A DNA stretch of 64,000 nt. It comes from Lentisphaeria bacterium. GTDB taxonomy: Bacteria; Verrucomicrobiota; Lentisphaeria; Victivallales; UBA1829. The translations under genes were made by a program, and so were the position numbers. The notes below the pieces were generated by a model. It saw only the letters and a program-made list of their open reading frames with translations. It had not been told where the DNA came from and did no database searches. The stretch spans positions 124,001 to 188,000 of the forward strand of contig DPDG01000027.1 of NCBI GenBank assembly GCA_003526375.1, given 5' to 3'. Positions 35,518 to 44,694 of this stretch are shown piece by piece; within the stretch, counting starts at the first letter, position 1, and every line of letters starts with the position of its first letter.

Positions 35518-38400
35518 ATGATCAAAAAACTTTTGACGGGTTTCCTTACGGGGAGCGTGGTATTTTCTCTTTCCGCTCTGGACATTGTGACAGACGGCAT
35601 TGCCCGGATTGAACTGGAATCCGGGACAGCATTGCCTGAAAAGACAGCAGTCAATGAATTCAAGCGCATCATAAAAGCTGTTACCGGATCGGAGATCGGT
35701 AACGGCAAAGCGCCGAATAAACTGGTGATCGGGACTCCCGAAACAAATCCGGCGATTGCAAAGGAAGCCGTATTCCTCGGACTTGATAAAAAACAGGATA
35801 CAGATGTTTTTGCACTCAAGACAAAAGGGAATATCATCTATGCCGCCGGAAACAATCCACGCTCTGCAATGTTCGCCGTGTTCGAGCTCCTGGAACAGCT
35901 CGGATGCCGATGGTTCTGGCCCGGCAAAGACGGGGAATATCTTCCTGCGGCGACAAAAAATCTGTCTGTCGGCGATCTCAATATCAACAGCCGGGCGGCG
36001 TTTGCACACCGGCACTTGATGTCACATCCGAATAAGGACAAGGAGCTGTTTTTCGCACACAATAAAATGAATCCGATGGGCAATTCCCCGGCATACGGTT
36101 TTTCCACCAGTTGGGGCGGGCATTCTTTCAACTGGATTTTTCCGGAAGACTGCAAAACCATTGACGAATATTTCAAAAAATACCCGGAACAATTTGCACT
36201 GAACAACGGCATCCGCGTCATCAACCAGCATTGTTATACGAACCCGGATACAGTTAAAACGTTTCTGAACTGGATCGACAATTTCTGGAAAAATCATCCT
36301 GAAATCGAATATCTGACACTTTCCGCACGCGATACGCCGATCTACTGTAAATGTCCGGACTGTTCCAAGTATGATTCCTCCACACTCTATTTTCAGTTTG
36401 TGAAAAAATTGATTGAGGAAACGGCGAAAAAACACCCGGGCAAAAAATATAACACGATCGCTTATTCCTTTTACCTGAATGTCCCGAAGATCAAATTGCC
36501 GGCGGATAACCTGAATATGTCCTACTGCATGTATAACCGCTGCTATAAACACAAGTTTTCCGATCAGAGCTGTCCGGTGAATCCGCGCGCACTGAAAGCA
36601 GTCGGGGAGTGGCGCAGGGCTGGAATCAATCCCGCAATTTACGGATATCACTTTGACATTTTCGGCGGCGATCCTGTCCTTACTCCGATCACTCCGATTG
36701 TTGCCGAAGAACTGCGCTGGGCGAAACGACTCGGAATCAATTACTGGGCGACGGAATATCATGCGGGATTCAATCTGAAAAAGCCGCTTCAGGACAGCCG
36801 CCCGTTCGTAAACCGTTTTCCCGCGTATGCCATTGCAAAACTGCTCTGGAACCCCGGACTGGATGAAAAAGCGCTCCTTTCCGAATTCTGCAAGTATACT
36901 TTTGGAAACGGAGCAGGGGAAATGGAACAGTATTATACGCTGATGCAGGAAGCATGGCAGAAAGACGGGCACGCCTCCTATTATTTCAGCAATCCCGCAT
37001 CGCAGGTGGACAATGTCATATCCAGAGAATTGATTGCGAAGATCGATCCTCTGTTTGAATCCGCACTGAAGAAGACGGAAAAAGATCCGCGCGCACAGCG
37101 TTTGGTCAAAGCCGATTTTGAGGGATGGAAACGCTGGCGTGACTTGAAACTTTCCCGCGACAACTGGCAGGAAATCGCAAAAGGCAATATGGCGGACCGT
37201 CTTGATTATTTGAAAAACGCGAAACCCGGCGAAGTTCTCTATTCCGCCGATCTGACAAAGAAACCGGAGGGATTCATGGAAACCTGCTCCGTTGAAAAGG
37301 ATGCGGACGGAACACCGTATATTGCCTATCGTCCGCAGAGAAATGCGAAAGGGCAGCTTGCGCACGACGGTTTTCTCTACGGTAATCATCCGCGTATTTT
37401 CGGACGCCCCTGCAACTGGATCAACTATGAACTTTCTTTCCGGTTCCGCTTTCCCGGCAATCAGACGAAAAATGGAATTTTTGTAAAAGTCCGCGCCGGC
37501 GGAGAACGTTTCGGAGAGGATTTTTATGCCCTCGACGTTTCGATCAACAAACGGTGGATTACCGGCAGCTACCGGTTGAAAGCAGGAAATAAAGAGGTTC
37601 CGATCGCGAGGAAAAGACTGAATGAGGAACTTGCGGAAGGCTGGCACAAGGCGGAAATCCGGGCAGTGGACAACTGGTTGATGGTAAAAATTGACGGACA
37701 GCTCATGTTTGAGGGAAAAGCGCCGATCGGCAGGGGCATAATCAATCTGTGCAGTTACCAGCCTGTCGATGTCGCGGATATTGCGGTTCACGAAATTCCC
37801 TCGCCGTCTCTGGCGGAACGCTGGCACATCAAGGTTCCGCTTGTGACGACCGCCCCTGCTCTCGACGGCAAAGGAACGGACCCTGTCTGGAAGCAGGGCT
37901 GTCAAATCCGTTCCTTCATGAACAGAGGCCCTGTGAAGCCGAAAACGGAAGCCGTTGTCCTCCGCACAGACAAGGCTCTTTACATCAAAGTCGACTGTTA
38001 CGGAGAGATGGAAAAAGTCAGGACGAATCAGATGGAACGCGATGACGACCAGTGGAAAGATGACTGTATTGAACTCTCCATTGACCCGAACAACACCCGT
38101 ACGGATTATTTCTATCTGGTGACGAATTCGGCAGGGGTGCCTTATGATGCGCTTGCTTCCATCGGCATGAACATCAATAAGGCATGGAACGGCAAATGGA
38201 AAACCGCCGCTTCCAGATCGGCGGAAAAATGGACGGTTGAGTTTGAACTGCCTTTTAAAACCTTCGGAGAGCCGAAACCCGGCGTAAACTGGCTGATCGG
38301 GCTGAACCGTTCCGGGGAAAATATCCGTCAAAGCTGGACTGACGGCTCTTATCACAGTCCCAACAGCTTCCGGACAGTTCAAATGACGGAGGAAAAATAA
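35518..38400 (+). CDS. Large secreted DUF4838 glycosidase-like protein with CBM9-like end
   Basis: A 960-residue protein with a signal peptide (to about residue 21). An alpha-glucuronidase-type N-terminal domain (AVNEFKRIIKAVTG) precedes a DUF4838 barrel with a C-x-C-x2-C cluster (YCKCPDC, about 277-283). Next is a LamG/DUF1080-like beta-sandwich (about 600-755), and last a CBM9-like domain (ALDGKGTDPVWKQG, then DDDQWKDDCIELSIDP). It probably cleaves a polysaccharide outside the cell while bound to it. It follows the pseudopilin by 38 bp with AAAGGA upstream, and the next gene starts 1 bp after its stop. Confidence 0.78.
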   Translation: MIKKLLTGFLTGSVVFSLSALDIVTDGIARIELESGTALPEKTAVNEFKRIIKAVTGSEIGNGKAPNKLVIGTPETNPAIAKEAVFLGLDKKQDTDVFALKTKGNIIYAAGNNPRSAMFAVFELLEQLGCRWFWPGKDGEYLPAATKNLSVGDLNINSRAAFAHRHLMSHPNKDKELFFAHNKMNPMGNSPAYGFSTSWGGHSFNWIFPEDCKTIDEYFKKYPEQFALNNGIRVINQHCYTNPDTVKTFLNWIDNFWKNHPEIEYLTLSARDTPIYCKCPDCSKYDSSTLYFQFVKKLIEETAKKHPGKKYNTIAYSFYLNVPKIKLPADNLNMSYCMYNRCYKHKFSDQSCPVNPRALKAVGEWRRAGINPAIYGYHFDIFGGDPVLTPITPIVAEELRWAKRLGINYWATEYHAGFNLKKPLQDSRPFVNRFPAYAIAKLLWNPGLDEKALLSEFCKYTFGNGAGEMEQYYTLMQEAWQKDGHASYYFSNPASQVDNVISRELIAKIDPLFESALKKTEKDPRAQRLVKADFEGWKRWRDLKLSRDNWQEIAKGNMADRLDYLKNAKPGEVLYSADLTKKPEGFMETCSVEKDADGTPYIAYRPQRNAKGQLAHDGFLYGNHPRIFGRPCNWINYELSFRFRFPGNQTKNGIFVKVRAGGERFGEDFYALDVSINKRWITGSYRLKAGNKEVPIARKRLNEELAEGWHKAEIRAVDNWLMVKIDGQLMFEGKAPIGRGIINLCSYQPVDVADIAVHEIPSPSLAERWHIKVPLVTTAPALDGKGTDPVWKQGCQIRSFMNRGPVKPKTEAVVLRTDKALYIKVDCYGEMEKVRTNQMERDDDQWKDDCIELSIDPNNTRTDYFYLVTNSAGVPYDALASIGMNINKAWNGKWKTAASRSAEKWTVEFELPFKTFGEPKPGVNWLIGLNRSGENIRQSWTDGSYHSPNSFRTVQMTEEK

Positions 38401-38401
38401 A

Positions 38402-39712
38402 ATGAAACGCCTTTTCGAGTTTGCAGGGTATTCAGTTCCGGATCATTTGAAACTGTTTCAAATGACGGATAATCCGGATGTGCCGGGTTGCCACATCTAT
38501 ATGGAGGCACAGATTTTTTCTCCTGACTCGAAAAGGATGGTTCTCCATCGTTCCGCACATCCTCACGGAAGCGATCCGCTGGACCCGGAACATCAATATT
38601 TCCTGTGTGATTTTGAAAATGACGGAACTTTGACGGATTTGACAGATGAATGCGGAGTGACGGCTCCGTCACTTTCTCCCGATGGAAATGTTTTTTATTA
38701 TTTTCTGGATGAACTGAGTTCAAAAGGACGTGTTGTCCTGAAAAAGCTCGATTTGAAAACAGGGAAATGTGAAGAAAGAGGGGTGATTGAATCTGACGGA
38801 ACATTTGCTCCGGCATATTTCTTTTATCCTCTTTCCACAATCTCCTCTGACGGGAAAAGGATTGCCATTGCGACGGGCCTGCGGAAGAAAGACAGTCAGG
38901 AATGGCCCGAACACGGATTATGGGTCATTGATGTGGAAACAGGAGAGTACCGGCTCATCCTGCACGGAGAGGAGTTCTGTAATCTGCATCTCCAGTACTG
39001 CCGTGCAAAGGAAGAACCTCATGCAATCCTGATTCAGCATAATCACGGAAGCCGTCTGCTGTGTAAAACGGAGGGGGCGAAAAGCGGAATCGGAAAGGGA
39101 CATGTTGCGGCGCTTGACCCTGACTCGGATTTTGCACTGAGGAAAATCAGGAAGAGCGATGATCCGGATGCGGATAACACGGGATTCGGTCTGGACCTCC
39201 ATATCATTTCCGATGACGGAAGCGGCTGGAAGACTCTGCCCGTCGGACGCGACGGCATTGAATTCTGCCAGGGACACCAGTGCTGGCGTGGTGAATCCAC
39301 CCGCGTCATTGCATCGACTCTGCTTTTCGATACACCGCTGACTGCGACTCAGGAACTGGTGGAAATGGAGTCTTTCCCGGGGAACGTACATTGCCGGAAC
39401 AATTCCGCCGGGGGAAAACGGAACATTCTGAGCAGAAAAGTGATTCCCGCACATTTTCTGCACTTTGCAACGGACCGCTCCGGCAGCCGCATCGTCAGCG
39501 ATTATGAGTCCGATGATGGAGAATGGCATCTTTATACCGGAAAACTCGGAGCAATGGGAGATGCCGCGGATTTGCATTTTACGCTGAATCTCGGAAGCCG
39601 GGAAAAAAGCCCCTGGCATCCCCACCCGTTCCTTTCACCGGATGGACGCAAAGCCTTTTTCAATTCCTCCGCATCAGGTCAGTTGCAGGCATATTGCCTT
39701 GAACTCGAATGA
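38402..39712 (+). CDS. PL22-like beta-propeller (oligogalacturonide lyase-like)
   Basis: A 436-residue protein without signal peptide. It has repeated SPDG/SSDG blade motifs (IFSPDSKRM, SLSPDGNVF, TISSDGKRI, FLSPDGRKAFFNS) and the end WHPHPFLSPDG that resembles PL22 oligogalacturonide lyases. PL22 enzymes cleave unsaturated uronic-acid disaccharides in the cytoplasm with a metal held by histidines (for example QHNHGSR, PHP). Together with the DUF4838 partner this suggests a uronic-acid-rich polysaccharide as the target of cassette 2. Nearly overlapping with the upstream gene, so translationally coupled. Confidence 0.65.
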   Translation: MKRLFEFAGYSVPDHLKLFQMTDNPDVPGCHIYMEAQIFSPDSKRMVLHRSAHPHGSDPLDPEHQYFLCDFENDGTLTDLTDECGVTAPSLSPDGNVFYYFLDELSSKGRVVLKKLDLKTGKCEERGVIESDGTFAPAYFFYPLSTISSDGKRIAIATGLRKKDSQEWPEHGLWVIDVETGEYRLILHGEEFCNLHLQYCRAKEEPHAILIQHNHGSRLLCKTEGAKSGIGKGHVAALDPDSDFALRKIRKSDDPDADNTGFGLDLHIISDDGSGWKTLPVGRDGIEFCQGHQCWRGESTRVIASTLLFDTPLTATQELVEMESFPGNVHCRNNSAGGKRNILSRKVIPAHFLHFATDRSGSRIVSDYESDDGEWHLYTGKLGAMGDAADLHFTLNLGSREKSPWHPHPFLSPDGRKAFFNSSASGQLQAYCLELE

Positions 39713-39716
39713 AATA

Positions 39717-40388
39717 TTACGAGTTCTGCATCCGGTTCAGAATACGGACGGCGGCACAGGCGGCGCCGAAACCGTTGTCGATATTGACGACCGTGACACC
39801 GCTTGCACAACTGTTCAGCATTGCGAGAAGTGCGGTCAGTCCCTGAAACGAAGCTCCATAGCCGACACTGGTCGGGACTGCGATCACAGGGGAAGGGACA
39901 AGCCCCGCGGTGACACTCGGGAGCGCTCCCTCCATACCGGCGACGGCAATCACGACATCCGCTTTGTGCAGACGTTCCACTTTTGAAAGAAGGCGCGTAA
40001 TTCCGGCGACTCCGCAATCGGGGATCAGTTCACAGGAGCAACCGCAGATTTCCAGTGTGACGAGAGCTTCTCTTGCCACAGGCAGGTCGGAAGTTCCGGC
40101 ACAGATCACGGCGATATGCCCCCGGTGCGGCCGGATGAAACGGCGGATGCATAATGTCCGTGCAAGTTCGTCATATTCCGCCTCCGGGATTTCCCTGCAT
40201 ACGGCTGCGGCGCTTTCCCCGGAAACTCTTGTAGCGAGTACAGGTACCTCAGACTGTTCCAGTTTCCGCATGATTCCGGCGATTTGTTCCGCCGTCTTTC
40301 CGGCGCCGTAAATGAATTCGGGAAAACCGCAACGCCCGGAACGGTCGAAATCCAGTTCCGCATAATTTGAAATATCGCTTTGATCCAT
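39717..40388 (-). CDS. larB: Nickel pincer cofactor biosynthesis protein LarB
   Basis: The start at 40388 has AGGAG upstream and gives 223 residues. The protein has the PurE-like C-terminal domain of LarB (ICAGTSDLPVAREA, GVAGITRLL, VAGMEGALPSVTAGL, PTSVGYGASFQG). LarB carboxylates and hydrolyses nicotinic acid adenine dinucleotide to start the nickel pincer cofactor of lactate racemase. larA, larC and larE are not in the window, so the pathway is split or another racemase uses it. Convergent with the PL22-like gene, 4 bp between stops. Confidence 0.9.
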   Translation of the reverse strand: MDQSDISNYAELDFDRSGRCGFPEFIYGAGKTAEQIAGIMRKLEQSEVPVLATRVSGESAAAVCREIPEAEYDELARTLCIRRFIRPHRGHIAVICAGTSDLPVAREALVTLEICGCSCELIPDCGVAGITRLLSKVERLHKADVVIAVAGMEGALPSVTAGLVPSPVIAVPTSVGYGASFQGLTALLAMLNSCASGVTVVNIDNGFGAACAAVRILNRMQNS

Positions 40389-40542
40389 GATTACTTCTCC
40401 TGTTTTCCATAATTTACCGTGGCAGATGTTCAAATCAATGCTGAAAAACCGGAGAAATCACGAAATTTTTTTACTTCCCGTATTCCATTTTTTAAATTCC
40501 GGTGTATTTTTCCAAATCATTCATGTTTTGAGAGGATTAAAA

Positions 40543-41103
40543 ATGAAAAAAGCATTTTTTCTTGACAGAGACGGCGTGATTATCGAGGACGGACATTATC
40601 TTTCGGATTCCGATCAGGTTGTACTTTGCCCGGGAGCCGCCGCCGCAGTCAATCTGATGCACGAAGCAGGATATCTGGTCATTGCCGTTTCCAACCAGTC
40701 GGGAATTGCCAGAGGATATTTTACACAGGAACAGCTTGCCTCGGTAGAGAGGCGTATTGATGAACTGCTTGCGAAAGAGGGCGCGAAAATCGACGGCTGG
40801 TATTACTGCATACATCATGAGAAAGGAATCATCCCGGAACTTGCCTGTGACTGCGACTGCCGGAAACCGAAACCCGGCATGTTTCTTCATGCGGCGAAAG
40901 ATTTCGGCATTGATCTGGCACAGTCTTTCATGATCGGTGACAAAGTTTCGGATATTCAGGCTGCGGAAAATGCAAACTGCCGCAGGTCGGTCCTGGTCCT
41001 GACCGGTCATGGTGCTGAAGAACAGGGGAGACCGGGGCTCGGAAATGCATTGATCGAAGAAGATATTCTGGATGCGGCAAAGCGCCTTCTGCGCATGATC
41101 TGA
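40543..41103 (+). CDS. gmhB: D-glycero-beta-D-manno-heptose 1,7-bisphosphate 7-phosphatase
   Basis: The start at 40543 has GAGAGGA upstream. The 186-residue HAD phosphatase has motif I FFLDRDGVI (nucleophile and acid Asp), motif II VSNQSGIARG, the zinc-binding loop CIHH ... CDCDCRKPKPG typical of GmhB, and motif IV MIGDKVSDIQAA. It removes the 7-phosphate in ADP-heptose synthesis for LPS. Pathway partner of gmhA at 27709. Divergent from larB across 154 bp. Confidence 0.9.
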   Translation: MKKAFFLDRDGVIIEDGHYLSDSDQVVLCPGAAAAVNLMHEAGYLVIAVSNQSGIARGYFTQEQLASVERRIDELLAKEGAKIDGWYYCIHHEKGIIPELACDCDCRKPKPGMFLHAAKDFGIDLAQSFMIGDKVSDIQAAENANCRRSVLVLTGHGAEEQGRPGLGNALIEEDILDAAKRLLRMI

Positions 41104-41150
41104 ATGAAAAAACCGTATCTTTTTTTGCTTTTTCCATATTCCGGAGTAAA

Positions 41151-41858
41151 TTGATATCGGTAAAAGAAAGTGTTGAACAACGGATGAAATATCAGAAAAA
41201 CAAATCGGGAATGATTGATAAGGTCAAACGCAGTTTTCTGCGTATGACCTCTCCGTTCGAGTTCGGAGCTTCCAGAAAATCCGATTCTCTGGCTTTCATG
41301 AATTTTCCGCCGGAGATGGCGCAGAGGGACGCGGCATACTGCTGCGCCCTGAAGCTTTTGAAAGTCAATATGTTTTCCCATACCGATGAAGAAAGAAGGG
41401 GCATCTATTCGCTTGCGGAAGCCCTGATCGGCATTTCTCTGGAAAAGGCGGAGAAAATCTACCGTGCCGGCAGGAATGAACGGCGTCCCCTTGAATATCT
41501 GGAAATGATCAGGTTCATGACTTTGGTAAGAAACCTTCTGGGGACGTTGAGCGATCTGGCGGATTATCAGTATTACATCGACCAGTCGGAAGATGGAATT
41601 GCCGGCTTTTTCGGAAACAAAGTCATCAATAATTTCAAGATATCCGACGGAACGTTTTCCAACAGCGAGATCGGAATCTACAATCTGCTGATCGGAATGC
41701 TGGATGATGCGGAATCCACGATTCTTGCGTCGCAGGCGCAGACCCGGAAGCTTTTGACGAAATCGGAAATGGAGCGTTACGAGAAAGCTTATGCCGCCTA
41801 TCTCTCGATTTTTGAAAAACTGGACCCGAAAGATCCGCGTTTCACCGCCGGAAGATAG
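41151..41858 (+). CDS. Hypothetical helical protein
   Basis: A 235-residue, mostly alpha-helical, charged protein with no signal peptide or membrane helix. The likely start is TTG 41151 with GGAG 4 bases upstream; ATG 41184 is an alternative. I do not recognise a family. It lies 47 bp after gmhB on the same strand and is followed by a 255-bp leader region of an ABC operon. Confidence 0.55.
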   Translation: MISVKESVEQRMKYQKNKSGMIDKVKRSFLRMTSPFEFGASRKSDSLAFMNFPPEMAQRDAAYCCALKLLKVNMFSHTDEERRGIYSLAEALIGISLEKAEKIYRAGRNERRPLEYLEMIRFMTLVRNLLGTLSDLADYQYYIDQSEDGIAGFFGNKVINNFKISDGTFSNSEIGIYNLLIGMLDDAESTILASQAQTRKLLTKSEMERYEKAYAAYLSIFEKLDPKDPRFTAGR

Positions 41859-41926
41859 CCTTTTTCGAGTGAAAACTTCCCTTTTTCCCTTTTTTTCCTG
41901 TTTTTAATGTCTGCAAGGCAGAAAAA

Positions 41927-42022
41927 TTGCTTGCAAAATGTTTGACCTGCATTATTTTACGAATTCAGGTTGTGTGTTTTACACGATCGATGGGTGAGGA
42001 GCTGGCTACTCCTGTCGTAAAA
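41927..42022 (+). promoter_or_regulatory. Promoter and possible structured leader of the fused ABC transporter operon
   Basis: TTGCTT (41927-41932) and CATTAT (41950-41955) are 17 bp apart. Overlapping and downstream, TTTTACGA (41955-41962) and TCGTAAAA (42015-42022) form a perfect 8-bp inverted repeat. It encloses two hairpins, TTGTGT/ACACGA (41970-41975/41981-41986, with one wobble) and AGGAG/CTCCT (41997-42001/42009-42013), a three-way-junction layout. More small hairpins follow up to the start codon, including CTATG-TTCTT-CATAG. Whether it is an RNA structure or a protein-binding region is open, because the -10 box overlaps the outer arm. The 255-bp gap has no gene. Confidence 0.35.
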
Positions 42023-42113
42023 AATTTATCAAACCTGCTTCCGGAAAAGTTGCAGCGGGCAACAGTACGGGAGCGTGATTCTCTATGTTCTTCATAGGGA
42101 CTGGCAGTAAAAA

Positions 42114-44693
42114 ATGAAACGCAGAGTCTTTTTCACAACACTGCTGTCGGCGGGGATTGCTGTACTGATATCCCTGCTGTCCATTCCAAACCTTAACGCC
42201 GCCGATGAAAAAAAGGCAGCAGCAGAATCGAAGCCTCGGCCGCAGGGCGAGGTCTTGAAGATCCCCTTGAGGGTCATGCAGCTTCCCGATCCGAAATCGA
42301 CGGACACCAACACCAAGGTTCAGCTGGAAATCCTCCGTGAGTTCCGGAAGCTGTATCCGGAGATCGAACTTTCGCCGTTCAGCGGAATCGAGATCCAGAA
42401 CATCGGTGCGGAATCCCGCCTGATGCTGGCGATCGCCGGCGGTGCGGCGCCTGACGTGATCAACGTGAATTTCCGTATGTCGGACACCTATATCCAGCAG
42501 AATTTCCTCTGGCCGCTTGACAAATATATCGAAAGCGATCCGGAGTTCAAAAGCATTGACAGTTTTCTGAACTCGCTGCCCCCTGCGATCCGCCCGATTG
42601 TGTTCCGTGAAGGTCCTGCTGTCGGCGGGCTCGCCGCCGGGAAACATGTCTGGGCGGTGGGAAATAAAATTCTGGTGCGGGCATTGTTTTGGCGGAAAGA
42701 CATCTTTCAGGATGCGGGGCTTGACCCTGAAAAGCCGCCGAAAAACTGGGATGAACTCATTGAATATGCCCGGAGGATCGCCGACCCTGCCCGTGACAAA
42801 TACGGAATCAGCATGGCGGGCGGCGCACAGTCCTCGTGGGACTTCATGTCTTATCTCTGGAGCGCGGGCGCGGATGCTGTGACGCAGGATAAGAAGACGG
42901 GAGAATGGCGGGCGGCATTCGGCACGAGGGAAGCCGCAGTTGCCCTGGATTTTTATATGCGCCTTGCAACGGAGCGCTGGCAGGATTCGGATGGAACGGT
43001 TCAGCATGGGTATTCCACCTTGAATTCGGATGAGCGTTCGGTCAAACTTGCACAACAGGCAGGTAAACTGGGGATGTATTCGCAGTATCTCGGTGACGAC
43101 CGGATGGGCGGCGAAGTAGATCCCGCCCTTGTCGGAATCGCTCCGTTTCCCGCAGGGCCGTCCGGAAGGGGCGCAACGGAAATCAATGCCACTTTGAACG
43201 GTATTTTTGCGGGTATCGTCGGCAGAAACAATTCGGAAGGAAAATTTGTCCCCGCTGAGAAGATCCGTGATGCGGCATGGAAATACATCAGCTTCATGAA
43301 TTCGAAGAGAGCGCGTAAAATTTATGCGGAAACCATGGTCAATCTGGGGCAGGGGCGTTCTCTCAGCCCGACTTATCTGCGGGAGTTCGGCTATACGGAA
43401 TACCTGAAATATTTCCCCCCGTCATGGGAGCAGGCGTTCAACCAGGCTCTTGAAAACGGAAAACCGGAGCCTTACGGGCGCAACTGTCAGATGGTGTATA
43501 TTTACCTGACGCAGCCGATTGACGAAGCAATGCAGCTTTTCCGCGACGGCAAACTGCCGGAGGGCGATTCACCTGAGGCAAAGGAAAAGCGTCTTGACAT
43601 GCTTCAGGAAATTCTGAAAAAAGCCGAAAACAGGACCAATGCCCGGATGATCGGGCATATTGAACCGCAGGAACAGCAGAAACGCACGACGGTGGCAATC
43701 ATTGTCGCCATCATCATTGCATGTGTTTTCTGTTTCGTGATCTACAATATCTGGAAGGTCTTTTCTCCGAAAGATTCTTATTCCGGCAAGAAACGCGGCT
43801 GGGATTTCAAGCGGAACTGGCTGGGATATTTGATTATGATTCCTGCGCTGGTGAGCATTCTGCTGTGGACTTATTATCCCATGCTGACGGGTTCCCAGTT
43901 GTTCTTCCAGGATTACCGCGTTGTCGGCGACAGCCGGTGGGTCGGGTTCGACAACCTTGCCGGAGTCCTGTTCAGCGATGAATGGTGGTCCGCGATCTGG
44001 AACACGTTCCGCTATATGATGTTCACTTTGACGCTGGGTTTTCTTGCGCCGATCGTTCTCGCGATTCTGCTTCAGGAGGTTTCCCACGGGAAAATCGTTT
44101 ACAGAACCCTGTATTACCTGCCCGCGGTCATGAGCGGACTGGTCGTGATCTTCATGTGGAAACTTTTCTATCAGGCGGGTTCTTCCGGCATTCTCAACCA
44201 GACTTTGAACAGCCTTGCCAGCCTTTGCGGATTGGAGTTTACGCCGCAGGACTGGCTGAATGACGCCAAATGGGCGATGCTGGCGTGCGTGATTCCGACC
44301 ATCTGGGCAGGAGCGGGGCCGGGCTGCCTGATCTATCTGGCGGCGCTGAAAGGCGTACCGGAGGAGACTTATGAGGCGGCGGAGATTGACGGCGCAAACT
44401 TCTTCCAGAAGATCTGGCATGTCACGTTCCCGACGCTGAAAGCCCTGATCATCATCAACTTTGTCGGTGCGTTCATCGCCTCCGCACAGTCCGGGGGAAT
44501 GATCCTGATCATGACGTTCGGACGTGCGAACACGGAGGTCGCCGAACTGCATATCTTCAAGGAAGCCTACACGAATCTTCAGTTTGGAAGCGCCATTTCA
44601 ATGGCGTGGGTGCTGGGAATGATGACGTTGATGTTCACCATTTACAATCTCAAGAGACTTTCCAAAATGGAATTCAAGACAACGGGGAAATAA
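42114..44693 (+). CDS. Fused extracellular solute-binding protein and ABC permease (MalE-MalF-like)
   Basis: An 859-residue protein. A signal-type helix (about 5-29) leads into a family 1 solute-binding domain (about 45-505; FRKLYPEIELSPFSGIE, GGAAPDVINVN, NWDELIEYARRIADP). A transmembrane helix (about 525-545) and a short basic cytoplasmic stretch connect to a complete MalF-type permease (about 565-855). The permease carries the EAA loop EETYEAAEIDGANFFQKIWH, which contacts the ATPase. The topology is consistent: binding domain outside, linker helix in, then the usual six helices. It should import an oligosaccharide. It is followed after 1 bp by the second permease; no ATPase gene is present, so a shared MsmK-like ATPase elsewhere is likely. 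Confidence 0.88.
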   Translation: MKRRVFFTTLLSAGIAVLISLLSIPNLNAADEKKAAAESKPRPQGEVLKIPLRVMQLPDPKSTDTNTKVQLEILREFRKLYPEIELSPFSGIEIQNIGAESRLMLAIAGGAAPDVINVNFRMSDTYIQQNFLWPLDKYIESDPEFKSIDSFLNSLPPAIRPIVFREGPAVGGLAAGKHVWAVGNKILVRALFWRKDIFQDAGLDPEKPPKNWDELIEYARRIADPARDKYGISMAGGAQSSWDFMSYLWSAGADAVTQDKKTGEWRAAFGTREAAVALDFYMRLATERWQDSDGTVQHGYSTLNSDERSVKLAQQAGKLGMYSQYLGDDRMGGEVDPALVGIAPFPAGPSGRGATEINATLNGIFAGIVGRNNSEGKFVPAEKIRDAAWKYISFMNSKRARKIYAETMVNLGQGRSLSPTYLREFGYTEYLKYFPPSWEQAFNQALENGKPEPYGRNCQMVYIYLTQPIDEAMQLFRDGKLPEGDSPEAKEKRLDMLQEILKKAENRTNARMIGHIEPQEQQKRTTVAIIVAIIIACVFCFVIYNIWKVFSPKDSYSGKKRGWDFKRNWLGYLIMIPALVSILLWTYYPMLTGSQLFFQDYRVVGDSRWVGFDNLAGVLFSDEWWSAIWNTFRYMMFTLTLGFLAPIVLAILLQEVSHGKIVYRTLYYLPAVMSGLVVIFMWKLFYQAGSSGILNQTLNSLASLCGLEFTPQDWLNDAKWAMLACVIPTIWAGAGPGCLIYLAALKGVPEETYEAAEIDGANFFQKIWHVTFPTLKALIIINFVGAFIASAQSGGMILIMTFGRANTEVAELHIFKEAYTNLQFGSAISMAWVLGMMTLMFTIYNLKRLSKMEFKTTGK

Positions 44694-44694
44694 C

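Noticed and set aside
36022..38382. A 786-codon open frame on the minus strand, antisense to the DUF4838 gene
   Set aside because: It mirrors the codon structure of the sense gene, lacks a ribosome-binding site, and its translation has no protein-like domain pattern, while the sense protein has a signal peptide and recognisable domains.
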